Shown: piece after piece, positions 43,532-52,207 of the stretch
How the letters are laid out: each line of letters begins with the position of its first letter
How positions within the stretch are numbered: the first letter of the stretch is position 1
Source of the DNA: Pseudoalteromonas sp. CO133X
Lineage (GTDB): Bacteria > Pseudomonadota > Gammaproteobacteria > Enterobacterales > Alteromonadaceae
Direction of reading: 5' to 3'
Length of the DNA stretch: 64,000 nt
Assembly: GCA_004208945.1 (NCBI GenBank)
Contig: SGPE01000024.1
Location: forward strand, 62,001-126,000
The notes under the pieces: generated by a model
The model's database searches: none
What the model saw: the letters and a program-made list of their open reading frames with translations, nothing else
What the model was told of the DNA's origin: nothing
Position numbers and translations under genes: made by a program

Positions 43532-44014
43532 TTTCTTCCCTTTTTTAATGATTGATGACTAGCCTTAAAACTGCTGTACTTTTATGTGTCCTATCGATTT
43601 TGTTAGTTGACAAACGTTCTCGGTATGCTCGTTATAGATCTAGTTTTTGCTTGTTTTGTAATTTTGCTAAATCTTGCACACGTCGATACACCGAGATGAG
43701 TATTTAAAACAGCAAGTATTAGCACTCACCTAAACAAATTAGCAGTATTGTTTATCAATAACAATGAGATTATGTTCGTTAGAAATCGAGCATGCAAGAC
43801 AGCTGTGCCATAAGCAATATCTATAAGAGCTAAGCACATCCCTTTAAGCTCATTGGTTCTACTTTAGGTAATTTAAATCATCCTGAAGGATTGCTTTTAG
43901 ATTAATTACTCCATTCCAAATACTGTTTTTCTCTGAAGATTATTGCAATTTTCTGTACTTATTTTGGCTCTTTGTTACTGTTTTACTCACTTGCCGTCAT
44001 GGTGGTTGTGCTTG
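43532..44014. other. 480-bp region without recognised gene
   Basis: A divergent region between the 248-aa gene and a diguanylate cyclase. It must hold both promoters. It has only short dyads such as ATTGTT/AACAAT near 43737-43755, and no convincing small gene, tRNA or known operator. A TTG-initiated extension of the cyclase frame begins at 43943 but has no ribosome binding site. Confidence 0.5.
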
Positions 44015-44923
44015 ATGAAAAAAACAATGATACCTGTAGAGGACGGTGTTAACTCCCCACCGGCTTCTAAACGATTAAAACAATGCTTTATTAGCTTATT
44101 CATTATCACCTTGTTGGGTGTAGTTGTTGGTTATTTGTCGATTTACAATCATCTAGAGGCAGATATTTACATAAATGGCGTCCTGTCGGATGTTATCAAT
44201 TTATTCATTTTGATTTTTATCTTTTCTTTTGTGCAAACCTCGGCAGTTGTCAAAGTCAGCTATCTATTTTTAAGCAGTGGTATATTTCTATGGAGTGTCG
44301 GGTTAACGTTTGATTTTTTAGATGAGTTTGTTTATCAGCCTAAGTGGATAGGTATTTACGTTGAAGACATGTTTAGAACAATTGGCATGCTTATTACGGG
44401 AGCAGGGCTTTTTTTGGCGCTATCAGATTTATCTAAAGCACATAAAAAGTTAGCTGATGAACTAAAAACAGATGTACTAACCAAGGCTTATAACCGCCGC
44501 TATTTCTACCACTTTATGCAGCAAAATCAAATAAAAAAGCATAGTCTAGCAATAGTGGATATTGACCACTTTAAAGCAATTAACGATCAATACGGGCATG
44601 ATGTGGGCGATCAAGTGTTAATTGATTTTGTTGATAGGTGCCAGCAGAAGCTGGATCCTGCGATTTTGTTTGCCCGTATCGGTGGTGAGGAGTTCGCCCT
44701 CTATATACCAACAGATGATGTGCTACAGCTAAGGAAAATATGTGAACAATTGCTGTGCTTAGCAAGTAATGTGATGGTTACACCTAATAAAACATTAAGT
44801 GTAAGCGTAGGCTCCGCAATCAAGCGTCACGCAGAGACTTTTGGCTGTACGATGAAGCGTGCCGACCAAGCGCTATATAAGGCTAAAAATGAAGGGCGAG
44901 GACGCTATAACCACACTCCGTAA
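44015..44923 (+). CDS. Membrane-bound diguanylate cyclase (GGDEF)
   Basis: About 302 residues from ATG 44015. About four membrane segments (roughly 20-150) precede a C-terminal GGDEF domain with DIDHFKAINDQYGHDVGD and GGEEF. The residues at the I-site positions do not form RxxD, so product inhibition is unlikely. The N-terminal membrane part resembles that of the degenerate GGDEF protein at 50.2 kb in layout: GxxLWSVGLTFDFLDEF here and FMFSASLDLFDEW there, which suggests a common sensor module. Confidence 0.88.
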   Translation: MKKTMIPVEDGVNSPPASKRLKQCFISLFIITLLGVVVGYLSIYNHLEADIYINGVLSDVINLFILIFIFSFVQTSAVVKVSYLFLSSGIFLWSVGLTFDFLDEFVYQPKWIGIYVEDMFRTIGMLITGAGLFLALSDLSKAHKKLADELKTDVLTKAYNRRYFYHFMQQNQIKKHSLAIVDIDHFKAINDQYGHDVGDQVLIDFVDRCQQKLDPAILFARIGGEEFALYIPTDDVLQLRKICEQLLCLASNVMVTPNKTLSVSVGSAIKRHAETFGCTMKRADQALYKAKNEGRGRYNHTP

Positions 44924-44978
44924 GGGACGGTTAAGGATTTTTGCTGTACGCTAAAATGAATACGACTCTTAAGGATAG

Positions 44979-45566
44979 ATGATGGCAATAGGAAAAAAGC
45001 TTAAGCAAAAAACACGGCAGTTTGTTGATTCTAAACATATGCTTAAATCGATTACGGTGGCATCCTTTTTAGAGTCAACCATAGTACCCATCCCGTTAGA
45101 AGCGGTGCTTGTTCCTTTAATGCAAGCGCGCCGTGAAAAACTTTGGCTTATTGCGCTAATGGCGACTGTTGGTTGTATTATTGGTGCAGTATTTGGCTAT
45201 GCCTTGGGTTATTATTTGTTTGATATTGTTGGTGATTGGGTCATAAATACCTTTTCGAATCCAGAGCAGTTCGAACAAGTGAAGCAAAAAATGCAGTCAC
45301 AAGGTTTTTGGTTTGTTTTAACGTTAGGTATTGTGCCCATTCCGTTTCAGATTGCGATGCTCGCAGCTGGAGCCACGAAATACTCCATTGTATTGTTTTT
45401 ATTAGCGACGGTTATTGCCCGCTCAATACGGTATTTTGCTTTAGCTGCCGTAGTATATTATGCGGGTAATCAAGCTGAACGTATTATTCAAAAGCATAAA
45501 ACCAAGGCGCTTGTAGGTATCTCTATTCTGGTCTTGCTGCTTTGGTGGTTAAGTACACTGATTTAA
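44979..45566 (+). CDS. DedA/VTT-type (YqaA-like) membrane protein
   Basis: 195 residues with about four membrane segments. SFLESTIVPIPLEAVLVPLM and TLGIVPIPFQIAMLAAGATKYSI are the two re-entrant motifs of SNARE-associated/VTT proteins. DedA-family proteins help lipid-carrier or phospholipid movement and keep the proton motive force. AAGGATAG is well placed before the ATG. It follows the cyclase gene by 55 bp on the same strand and could be co-transcribed. Confidence 0.82.
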   Translation: MMAIGKKLKQKTRQFVDSKHMLKSITVASFLESTIVPIPLEAVLVPLMQARREKLWLIALMATVGCIIGAVFGYALGYYLFDIVGDWVINTFSNPEQFEQVKQKMQSQGFWFVLTLGIVPIPFQIAMLAAGATKYSIVLFLLATVIARSIRYFALAAVVYYAGNQAERIIQKHKTKALVGISILVLLLWWLSTLI

Positions 45567-45601
45567 TCCTTAGCGCCTGATTTGCTATGGGTTATAGAAA
45601 T

Positions 45602-45629
45602 AAAAAAGGTGCTGAGTTACCTCAGCACC
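45602..45629 (-). terminator. Terminator of the phytase operon
   Basis: GGTGCTGAG (45608-45616), a TTAC loop and CTCAGCACC (45621-45629), followed on the minus strand by six T residues. Confidence 0.92.
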
Positions 45630-45651
45630 ATCACTAAGTTCAGCAACTTCA

Positions 45652-47580
45652 TTATTTAAGTGCTTTTTTTACTTCACGCCAGTCAATAATTTTAAAGTTT
45701 TGCGGCGCTTGTGGCATTCGGTTATACCCATCTTGCACTATGAGTACACCTTCAGGGTAACCAGGTAAAGATGCAGGTGTAACGGTTAAGCCATCAGTTT
45801 CTGATACACCGTCAATGGTTTGTTCAAGGTTATTGCTTATTGCAAATTTACCCGCAAATTCAAGGCTAGGTGTACTGCCATCAATTATTTTATAGAGCAC
45901 ATATGTATAGTCACCTTGGCTAGAAACCACTAAATAACGGGCATCTTTAGCGTGGTAGATTTCCATGCCTTCGATATCATCCACCAGTATATCGTTTACG
46001 GTTTGTAGCATGACAGGTTCTCTGCCAGCGTTTGGCTCAGCACCTATAAACCAAATACCTTCATCTTCTTCGCCTAAGAATAGCTCTGCGGTTGTATCAT
46101 CAGCACTACACCCCTCAGGTTGGCTTGGAACACTAAATTCACGTACTAGTTGTGCTGATACACCCTCATTATTACCAGTTAGTTTATATTGTTGAAAAAG
46201 CCCCGATTTATCATTCATAAACACATAGTTGCCTGTGTTTGATGAATACATACACATACCGTAAATTTCTTTTAGAGTAGTTGGCAGCTCAGCTAAGTGT
46301 TGTACTTTATTTCGTTTATCAACGGTATACACACTAATACTGTTATAAGTACGATTACTGCCTGTGATCCACGTATTTGTAGAGTTATCAATGCTTGAAT
46401 GTTGGCGTACATCTACATTATTTAATCGGCCTGTTTCTAATGCTTGTAATTCCTTTCCTGCAAGATCGTATACCATCAAGCCACGACGTTTATCAGTACC
46501 CAGAATTAAGCTGTTAGCTGCATTATTAGGGTTAACCCAAATAGCAGGATCATCGGCGGCATCACCAAAAGCACGCACTGCATCGGTTTGTGCTTGTGCA
46601 TGGATATAAGTAATAGCCGTTGTTTTAGCCTTGTTTTGCTGCTCTGGCAGGGCGTCGATTTGCCCTTTAAGATAATGACCTGATTCATCATCGTAAAGCA
46701 CGATATCGGCTTGATTGCTGTTAAAGCGTATTGCAGCAGATTCAATTGCAAGTTCATCTGCAAATTGCCAGTTGTTAAAGCGCTTTGTTTTGCTCTCAAG
46801 GCGGTGCAATTGGTTATTTTCTGAGGTCGTGAACCATAAGCTACCGTCACTTGTTGTTGTTAAACCGCCAACCTCTGGGGCTAAAGTGCCAAATGGTGCC
46901 ATCATAGCAAGGGGTTTTTTATCGGCACGAGATTCGGCATCAGCGTTAATTTGCCAAATGCCTACTTCGCCTTCACTTACATAAAGGGTTTTACTGTTAT
47001 CATCAACCGCACAGCCTGATGTTTCACTAACCCCTGCAAATTCGCGCAATTCAATATTTAATGAGCGCTTATTTTCAATATCAAATACTAAGGTTTCACG
47101 AATAAGACCACGAGCGTCTGCTACAAACGCCGACACAGCTTGAGTCGTTGGGTTTGCAAATAAGCACACTGCCTCTGGTTTTGCTTTTGGTGGTGTAATA
47201 CGGCTAATTTCAGTTAACTGCCATTTCGGTGTTTTTTGTAAGCTAAAAATAACCGCTTGGTCGGCTTCGTTATCAATACTTGCAACGAGGTAGTTATTAT
47301 TATTGATTGATTTAACAGATAAGGCTTCAAAATTCCCTTTTTTAAGAATATGCGTAGCGCCTTTCGCATCTATCAGTTGTAAACCTTGGCTTTGTGAACT
47401 TAATAGCCAAGCGTCATCAGCAATGGCTGCTGCTTGTGAGCCTTGCATATTTTCAGTTGTGCCAAAGGCAGTTAATTGGTTTTTACTTGGTGCCTCGGTT
47501 GCCGTTGTTTGGCTACAGGCTGCGAGGGTGCTTAGTAATATTGCACTGGCAACAAGGTTTAGTGGTTTTGTAAAATTCAT
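45652..47580 (-). CDS. Beta-propeller phytase lipoprotein with two propeller domains
   Basis: 642 residues. A lipoprotein signal ends in LAAC, so it is probably attached to the outer membrane. The C-terminal half (about 315-640) is a complete BPP phytase: AFGDAADDPAIWVNP, LGTDKRRGLMVYDL, LNNVDVR, EGCSADD, LGEEDEGIWF and SETDGLTV supply the Ca2+ and phosphate sites. The N-terminal half (about 35-310) is a diverged, incomplete propeller, an arrangement known in dual-domain BPPs, where it aids hydrolysis. It releases phosphate from phytate. It lies 57 bp downstream of its TonB receptor partner, within a likely PhoB-controlled operon. Confidence 0.9.
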   Translation of the reverse strand: MNFTKPLNLVASAILLSTLAACSQTTATEAPSKNQLTAFGTTENMQGSQAAAIADDAWLLSSQSQGLQLIDAKGATHILKKGNFEALSVKSINNNNYLVASIDNEADQAVIFSLQKTPKWQLTEISRITPPKAKPEAVCLFANPTTQAVSAFVADARGLIRETLVFDIENKRSLNIELREFAGVSETSGCAVDDNSKTLYVSEGEVGIWQINADAESRADKKPLAMMAPFGTLAPEVGGLTTTSDGSLWFTTSENNQLHRLESKTKRFNNWQFADELAIESAAIRFNSNQADIVLYDDESGHYLKGQIDALPEQQNKAKTTAITYIHAQAQTDAVRAFGDAADDPAIWVNPNNAANSLILGTDKRRGLMVYDLAGKELQALETGRLNNVDVRQHSSIDNSTNTWITGSNRTYNSISVYTVDKRNKVQHLAELPTTLKEIYGMCMYSSNTGNYVFMNDKSGLFQQYKLTGNNEGVSAQLVREFSVPSQPEGCSADDTTAELFLGEEDEGIWFIGAEPNAGREPVMLQTVNDILVDDIEGMEIYHAKDARYLVVSSQGDYTYVLYKIIDGSTPSLEFAGKFAISNNLEQTIDGVSETDGLTVTPASLPGYPEGVLIVQDGYNRMPQAPQNFKIIDWREVKKALK

Positions 47581-47600
47581 GGGATCCCCAATTATAAAAC

Positions 47601-47621
47601 AAGGCAGCAGTGAGCTGCCTT
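47601..47621 (-). terminator. Intercistronic hairpin between TonB receptor and phytase
   Basis: AAGGCAGC (47601-47608), a 5-nt loop and GCTGCCTT (47614-47621), followed by GTTTTAT on the minus strand. It may act as a partial terminator or mRNA-stability element inside the operon. Confidence 0.55.
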
Positions 47622-47637
47622 AATAACTCTTTGTGTA

Positions 47638-49938
47638 TTAAAACGCGTAGCGCAGCATTAACTGAATGACTGGGCCTGCTTCTTCAGATTCCAGTTCATA
47701 CTCGTCAAAGTCGCGGTTGATTTGGTCATCAACGGTGTCGAACTTGTTAAAGCTCTCGTCTTTGCTTGCATCTAGTAGGTTTGAACCCACTAAACGAAGC
47801 GTGACATCTTGCCAGCGTTTTTCTACGAATATTTCAAGGTCTGCGCCGTAGTGTGTAGTCACTTCTTCACCCACGATACGACCATAAGCATCACCTTGTT
47901 TACGGTAAGTTGCACCGAATGAAGCGCCTAAATCAGGTAGGTCTTGAATAAAGCCAACGTTAAATACGTAGTCAGATTGGTCGTTAAATTTACGGCTACC
48001 AAAGGCGTCATCTACTTCTGAATCAAGCCATGAATAGTTAAAAAACACCCCAGTGTTTGGCATGCTAAGGGCCGAAAGAGGCGTTGATAAGTCAAGTTCA
48101 ACCCCTTTCACAGTACCATCACCTGTGTTACGTGGTTGCAATATATAGGTGCCTTCGCCTTCTGAACCTTCTACGCCAGTATTAGCAATTTCAATAAGGT
48201 CAGAAACATCACGGTAGAATACATTGAGTCCCACTACGCCGCTTTTGCCTAAGCGATACTCATATCCTAGGTCCATACCCCACGATGATTCTGGCTGAAG
48301 GTCTGGGTTACCTAAAAAGTCGTTATCGCCTAATTCTTTTTCAAGTAGAGCTGGGGTGATGTAATCAAAGTCTGGGCGGCGTAAGCTGCGTGCAACAGAC
48401 GCACTTACACGGCCGTTTTCAGAAACGTTGTAGCGTAAATGAGCTGACGGTAAGAAAAAGTCGTAGTCATTGTCTACGGTTACACCTTCAGTTTTATCGG
48501 TAATGTTTGAGTCGGTTGATTCATAACGCACACCCATTTCCCATGAGAAATCTTGATCTTCATGTTTTATCAATGCAAATACATCTACGCGGTCTTCTTT
48601 TAGTGTATTTACACCGCCAGCCGCTGCTTCAAACTCGTTGTTAAAGCCTGCCAGTGACAGTGGTGTTTTGCTGAACTGATCCCAGCTTGCAAAGTTTTGT
48701 TCGCTTTCCCCTTCGGCTTGATAAACCGCTGTATCACGTTCTTTACCTTGTAAGAACGCGCCAAATTGAATGGTTTTATTTTCACCCGCAAATAGGTTGT
48801 GTTGCCATTGCAATGACCACTCTTTATCGTCAATATCAACGGTTTCTTCCTCTTCTTCGAATACCATAGGAAGTTCAGAGGTATCAATTTCTACTTCTTG
48901 CTCGTACACAGACTCTTCAAAGCGTGCAAAGCCTAACTTGAATTTACTGGTGCCACCAAAGAGTGGTAGCTCATAGCCTGAGTTGATGTTGTAGTTGGTT
49001 TGATCAATATAAGACACATTGGCATTGTCGGTTTCAAGATTACCCCCTTCAACAATCGAATTGCTGGTGGCAGTTGGGTCATCGTATTCAAATGAACGTT
49101 CATCTTCTGTTCGGTCGGTATCAACCCAAATAGCGTTTATATCGAATTTACTCCCATTATCAAAGGCGATTTCGTAGCTGGCATTGAGTGATGTATCGTC
49201 ACCGTCGCGGGTGTCGGTTTGATCTTCTCGGTTATCAAACTCTTCCGTTTGATAATTGGCGTTATTTTCAGGGCTGTCGCCATAGCGTCGACTTGATTTT
49301 TGTTTTGGGTTATAACGGCCTTGTAAGTTTGCACCAAGTAATAAGCGGCCACCTGCAAACTCAGTACCGTAAACGCCTGCAAAGCTTTCTTTTAATTCGC
49401 CATCGTCATAACGTAGGCCACCCGCACGCAAATAACCGCCATCTAAACTGTAGCCATCACGAAGAACGATGTTAAGTGTACCTGCAATTGCATCGGCTGA
49501 GCGGTTTGCACTTGATGCACGAATAATTTCTACACGCTCAATTAGCTCAGCAGGAATGCGGTCAACAAAAAATGAGCGGTCTGCACCTGCGCCTGGCACT
49601 TCTTCGCCATTAATAAGCACCTTCGTATAAGCAGGGCTCAGGCCTCGCATACGTGCTCCGTCTGACTCTAAAACGTCAGACAAAAACGTCACACTCGGTA
49701 CACGCTTCAATGCATCCCCTGCGGTAAGTGGTTCAAAGCGCTGGAAGTATTCTTGCGAATACTCAAGTGTGGGGGCAAGTTCTTGTGAACGGTTGCGATA
49801 ACCAATTTCACCATACACAACAAGCTCTTCAGAGACTTTTACTTTTTTCTCATCTGTCGTTTGTGCATCTTGTGCATAGGCACCGAATTGACATAAGGCG
49901 AGGGCGCTGACTAACGCCTTCGTTTTAAATTGTTTCAT
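47638..49938 (-). CDS. TonB-dependent receptor associated with phytase (probable phytate/inositol-phosphate receptor)
   Basis: 766 residues from ATG 49938, with GGAG upstream and a signal peptide ending GAYA. Plug domain (about 50-160) with PTLEYSQEYFQRFEPLTAGDALKRVPSV, MRGLSPAYTKVLINGEEVPG and LIERVEIIRASSANRSADAIAGTLNIVLRDG, then a barrel ending VIQLMLRYAF. The phytase follows on the same strand, an arrangement known in marine bacteria, so inositol phosphates are the inferred ligand. A Pho-box-like promoter precedes it. The barrel loops are rich in Asp/Glu, which does not by itself prove a ligand. Confidence 0.85.
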   Translation of the reverse strand: MKQFKTKALVSALALCQFGAYAQDAQTTDEKKVKVSEELVVYGEIGYRNRSQELAPTLEYSQEYFQRFEPLTAGDALKRVPSVTFLSDVLESDGARMRGLSPAYTKVLINGEEVPGAGADRSFFVDRIPAELIERVEIIRASSANRSADAIAGTLNIVLRDGYSLDGGYLRAGGLRYDDGELKESFAGVYGTEFAGGRLLLGANLQGRYNPKQKSSRRYGDSPENNANYQTEEFDNREDQTDTRDGDDTSLNASYEIAFDNGSKFDINAIWVDTDRTEDERSFEYDDPTATSNSIVEGGNLETDNANVSYIDQTNYNINSGYELPLFGGTSKFKLGFARFEESVYEQEVEIDTSELPMVFEEEEETVDIDDKEWSLQWQHNLFAGENKTIQFGAFLQGKERDTAVYQAEGESEQNFASWDQFSKTPLSLAGFNNEFEAAAGGVNTLKEDRVDVFALIKHEDQDFSWEMGVRYESTDSNITDKTEGVTVDNDYDFFLPSAHLRYNVSENGRVSASVARSLRRPDFDYITPALLEKELGDNDFLGNPDLQPESSWGMDLGYEYRLGKSGVVGLNVFYRDVSDLIEIANTGVEGSEGEGTYILQPRNTGDGTVKGVELDLSTPLSALSMPNTGVFFNYSWLDSEVDDAFGSRKFNDQSDYVFNVGFIQDLPDLGASFGATYRKQGDAYGRIVGEEVTTHYGADLEIFVEKRWQDVTLRLVGSNLLDASKDESFNKFDTVDDQINRDFDEYELESEEAGPVIQLMLRYAF

Positions 49939-49972
49939 GGGTTTGCTCCTGGTTGTCCTTGGTTTTGAGAGC

Positions 49973-50006
49973 AAACTACCCAGCTTAAATGACGCAAATG
50001 TGACAA
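49973..50006 (-). promoter_or_regulatory. Candidate PhoB-dependent promoter for TonB receptor-phytase operon
   Basis: On the minus strand TTGTCAC (50006-50000) and GCGTCAT (49995-49989), separated by ATTT, match two CTGTCAT repeats at 5 of 7 each with 11-bp periodicity. Ten bp further, TAGTTT (49978-49973) can serve as -10. Spacing equals that of E. coli phoA. Confidence 0.6.
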
Positions 50007-50124
50007 AAAATCGCTAACAGCCAGTAAAAACAAGCAATTAGAGGTGTTTTAAAAGCATTTTGAGCTGCAATCACCCCATTCAATTAAAGTAAATACAACG
50101 CTTAAAGGGTTTAAAAGGGGAGCA

Positions 50125-50158
50125 TTGTCGTTTTGCTGTCACATCATTGAGCTAATAT
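50125..50158 (+). promoter_or_regulatory. Candidate PhoB-dependent promoter for degenerate GGDEF-AraC operon
   Basis: TTGTCGT (50125-50131), spacer TTTG and CTGTCAC (50136-50142) match CTGTCAT at 5/7 and 6/7. Exactly 10 bp later comes TAATAT (50153-50158), a good -10. The architecture is the same as in E. coli phoA. Confidence 0.7.
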
Positions 50159-50222
50159 GACCCTGCTGCTTTAAATGCTAACGGGTTAGCATGGCAGTGT
50201 GATTTATTGTTAGGTATAGAGA

Positions 50223-51140
50223 ATGCGATTTAACCCTTTTACTCATCATCGATTGTTAACCAATGTTGTGATTGCCCTGTTTGTAATTGCATTTTTGCTA
50301 AGCGCACAAGCAGGGGAGTTAAAACCACTTGCCGATATTGCATGGTTAGATATTTTAGGTGAAGGTGGCATTGTGTTGATGACACTGACATGGATTGCAG
50401 CACTGCTTATTTCAAGGCCTCCCAGTAAAGTCACCACTTTTTTAGTTTTAGGGCTTGGGCTTTTTATGTTTTCAGCCTCTTTGGATTTATTTGATGAGTG
50501 GTTACATCAACCAACCAACACTTGGCTAACATGGATCGAATCTTTACCTGCCCCCATAGGGATGATTTTTACAAGCATTGGGCTATATCAATGGCACAAG
50601 GAGCAATATGTATTAAATCGCCAACTAAAGCGTCGTGAAGCAATGCATCGCGAGCATGAGTTAGTGTGCTCGATAACAGGACTTTACAAAGCCAATTATT
50701 TGCAAAACGTACTGAAAGACCAATTAACTGTGCCACAACCTTTGCAGTTGGCGGCAATTGATATTCGAGACTTTTCAAACTTTAATGCTGAATTTGGCTT
50801 TATGGAAGGCGATCGCTTATTGAGCGAGGTAAGTGAACTGGTGTTAATGAACTGTCGCTTGAGTGATGTTTTATGCCGCTATGCAGGCGACTGTTTTATG
50901 GTGTTGATGCCAAATACAACTGAGCAGCAAGGCAAAGAGCTGGTAACGCAAATAGTCGCTGCACTGACACATTGTGCTTTTAAAGTTGAAGGCGCTAAAC
51001 AGGCTAAGTTTCAACATGTTTCGTCTGCTTTGGTGAGCCGAAAACAAGATGATTCAGCGCACAGTTTGAGCGCTCGTTTGCATACCCAGTTACAACAACA
51101 AAAACAACAAAGAGTGAGTCATAGTGAAGCCGTATCTTAA
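50223..51140 (+). CDS. Degenerate GGDEF membrane protein, probable c-di-GMP receptor
   Basis: 305 residues. About four membrane segments (15-125) and a C-terminal GGDEF-type domain. The catalytic motif reads AGDCF instead of GG[D/E]EF, and the metal motif DxD is altered (AIDIRDFSNFNAEFG), so cyclase activity is very unlikely. The I-site RLSD sits at the correct distance upstream, so c-di-GMP binding may be kept, as in other degenerate GGDEF receptors. A Pho-box-like promoter precedes it. The stop overlaps the AraC gene by 17 bp, implying a joint function. The C-terminus is Gln-rich. Confidence 0.82.
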   Translation: MRFNPFTHHRLLTNVVIALFVIAFLLSAQAGELKPLADIAWLDILGEGGIVLMTLTWIAALLISRPPSKVTTFLVLGLGLFMFSASLDLFDEWLHQPTNTWLTWIESLPAPIGMIFTSIGLYQWHKEQYVLNRQLKRREAMHREHELVCSITGLYKANYLQNVLKDQLTVPQPLQLAAIDIRDFSNFNAEFGFMEGDRLLSEVSELVLMNCRLSDVLCRYAGDCFMVLMPNTTEQQGKELVTQIVAALTHCAFKVEGAKQAKFQHVSSALVSRKQDDSAHSLSARLHTQLQQQKQQRVSHSEAVS

Positions 51141-52122
51141 TCAAGATGACAAATACCTAACTGCACAGGGGCTTATTACCACGCTAGTAGAGCTTGCTTT
51201 AAGTCGTGGAGTGGAGCTCCATAAACTGCTTAGAGGTACAGGGGTGTTTGATCAAGATTTAATGAGTGTGCAACATCAGTTTAGTATTTCACAGCAAGTA
51301 CGTTTACTGGCTCAATTTAAGGTCTTGATGAAATCCGCGGACAGTGGGTTTTTGCTGGGCAGCCAGCTTGCTAACGATACCTCCGTTGCCGCCCAAGGCG
51401 TACTGCAAAGCCCAAGTATTGGTCAGGCACTTAAGCAATTGCACACGCTGCGTATGCAATTGGCTCCGTTATTGTTTAGCTATAGTTATCTACATAATGA
51501 GCAATATCATATTGTGCTGCAAAACGCTGTCGGCCTTGATGATGAAATGAGCCAATATGTTATGGAAATTTACAGTGCAGCGTTTTATCAAACCCTTAAA
51601 AAAGTAGCGGGCGAGCGCATTCATTGCCACTTTGATTTTGCTTATAAACGTGCCAGACATAGCCAAGAATACGAGCAACACTTAGGCTTAAAAGTCGCGT
51701 TTGAAAAGCCAATAACACAATGGATATTTAATAAAGAAGTATTGCGAATGGAAAACCCTGCTTTTAGTAGTTTTCGTTTTTCGCAAATTAACTCACAGCT
51801 TGCAGCATACAATTATGCCAATACAACGTTTGTCGAGGCTGTAGGGCGATTAATTTATCAAAATCCTGCTCTTAACTTAGATCAAGTGGCTCATGTTTTT
51901 GCCATGAGCTCAGCAACCTTTAAACGTAAACTCAAAGCGCATAATGTGCGTTTTTCAGCATTGTATGATGAGCAAAGTAAGCGCAAAGCGATTTACCTAC
52001 TTGCCATGCGAAAGCAATGCAATGAGCAAGTGGCTATGCGCTTATCGTTTTACGATATAGCAAACTTTAGGCGTGCGTTTAAACGCTGGACGGGGATCAC
52101 CCCAAGCCAATTAAAAATTTAG
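51124..52122 (+). CDS. AraC-family regulator with arabinose-binding-type N-terminal domain
   Basis: 332 residues. The N-terminal 230 residues form the Arabinose_bd/OruR-type domain (LVELALSRGVELHKLLRGTGVF, FGxQ-like GSQLANDTSVAAQGVLQSPSIGQAL), and residues 240-332 carry AraC helix-turn-helices with LDQVAHVFAMSSATFKRKLKAHNVRF and the second-helix motif LSFYDIANFRRAFKRWTGITPSQ. It starts with GTG 51124 inside the upstream degenerate GGDEF gene, so the two are translationally coupled. It probably passes a c-di-GMP or membrane signal to DNA; targets may include the divergent phytase operon. Confidence 0.85.
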   Translation: MKPYLNQDDKYLTAQGLITTLVELALSRGVELHKLLRGTGVFDQDLMSVQHQFSISQQVRLLAQFKVLMKSADSGFLLGSQLANDTSVAAQGVLQSPSIGQALKQLHTLRMQLAPLLFSYSYLHNEQYHIVLQNAVGLDDEMSQYVMEIYSAAFYQTLKKVAGERIHCHFDFAYKRARHSQEYEQHLGLKVAFEKPITQWIFNKEVLRMENPAFSSFRFSQINSQLAAYNYANTTFVEAVGRLIYQNPALNLDQVAHVFAMSSATFKRKLKAHNVRFSALYDEQSKRKAIYLLAMRKQCNEQVAMRLSFYDIANFRRAFKRWTGITPSQLKI

Positions 52123-52207
52123 TTTAAAAATAAATTTATTGAGTAGCAGTTATTTTTATAAAGCTAGGTTAGACTGTTGTTATTGATGTATTTAACCGAG
52201 TTTGCAG

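Noticed and set aside
49137..49475. Opposite-strand open frames of 80-95 codons inside the phytase-associated receptor gene
   Set aside because: They lie entirely within a clear TonB-receptor frame, show no domain, and lack ribosome binding sites.
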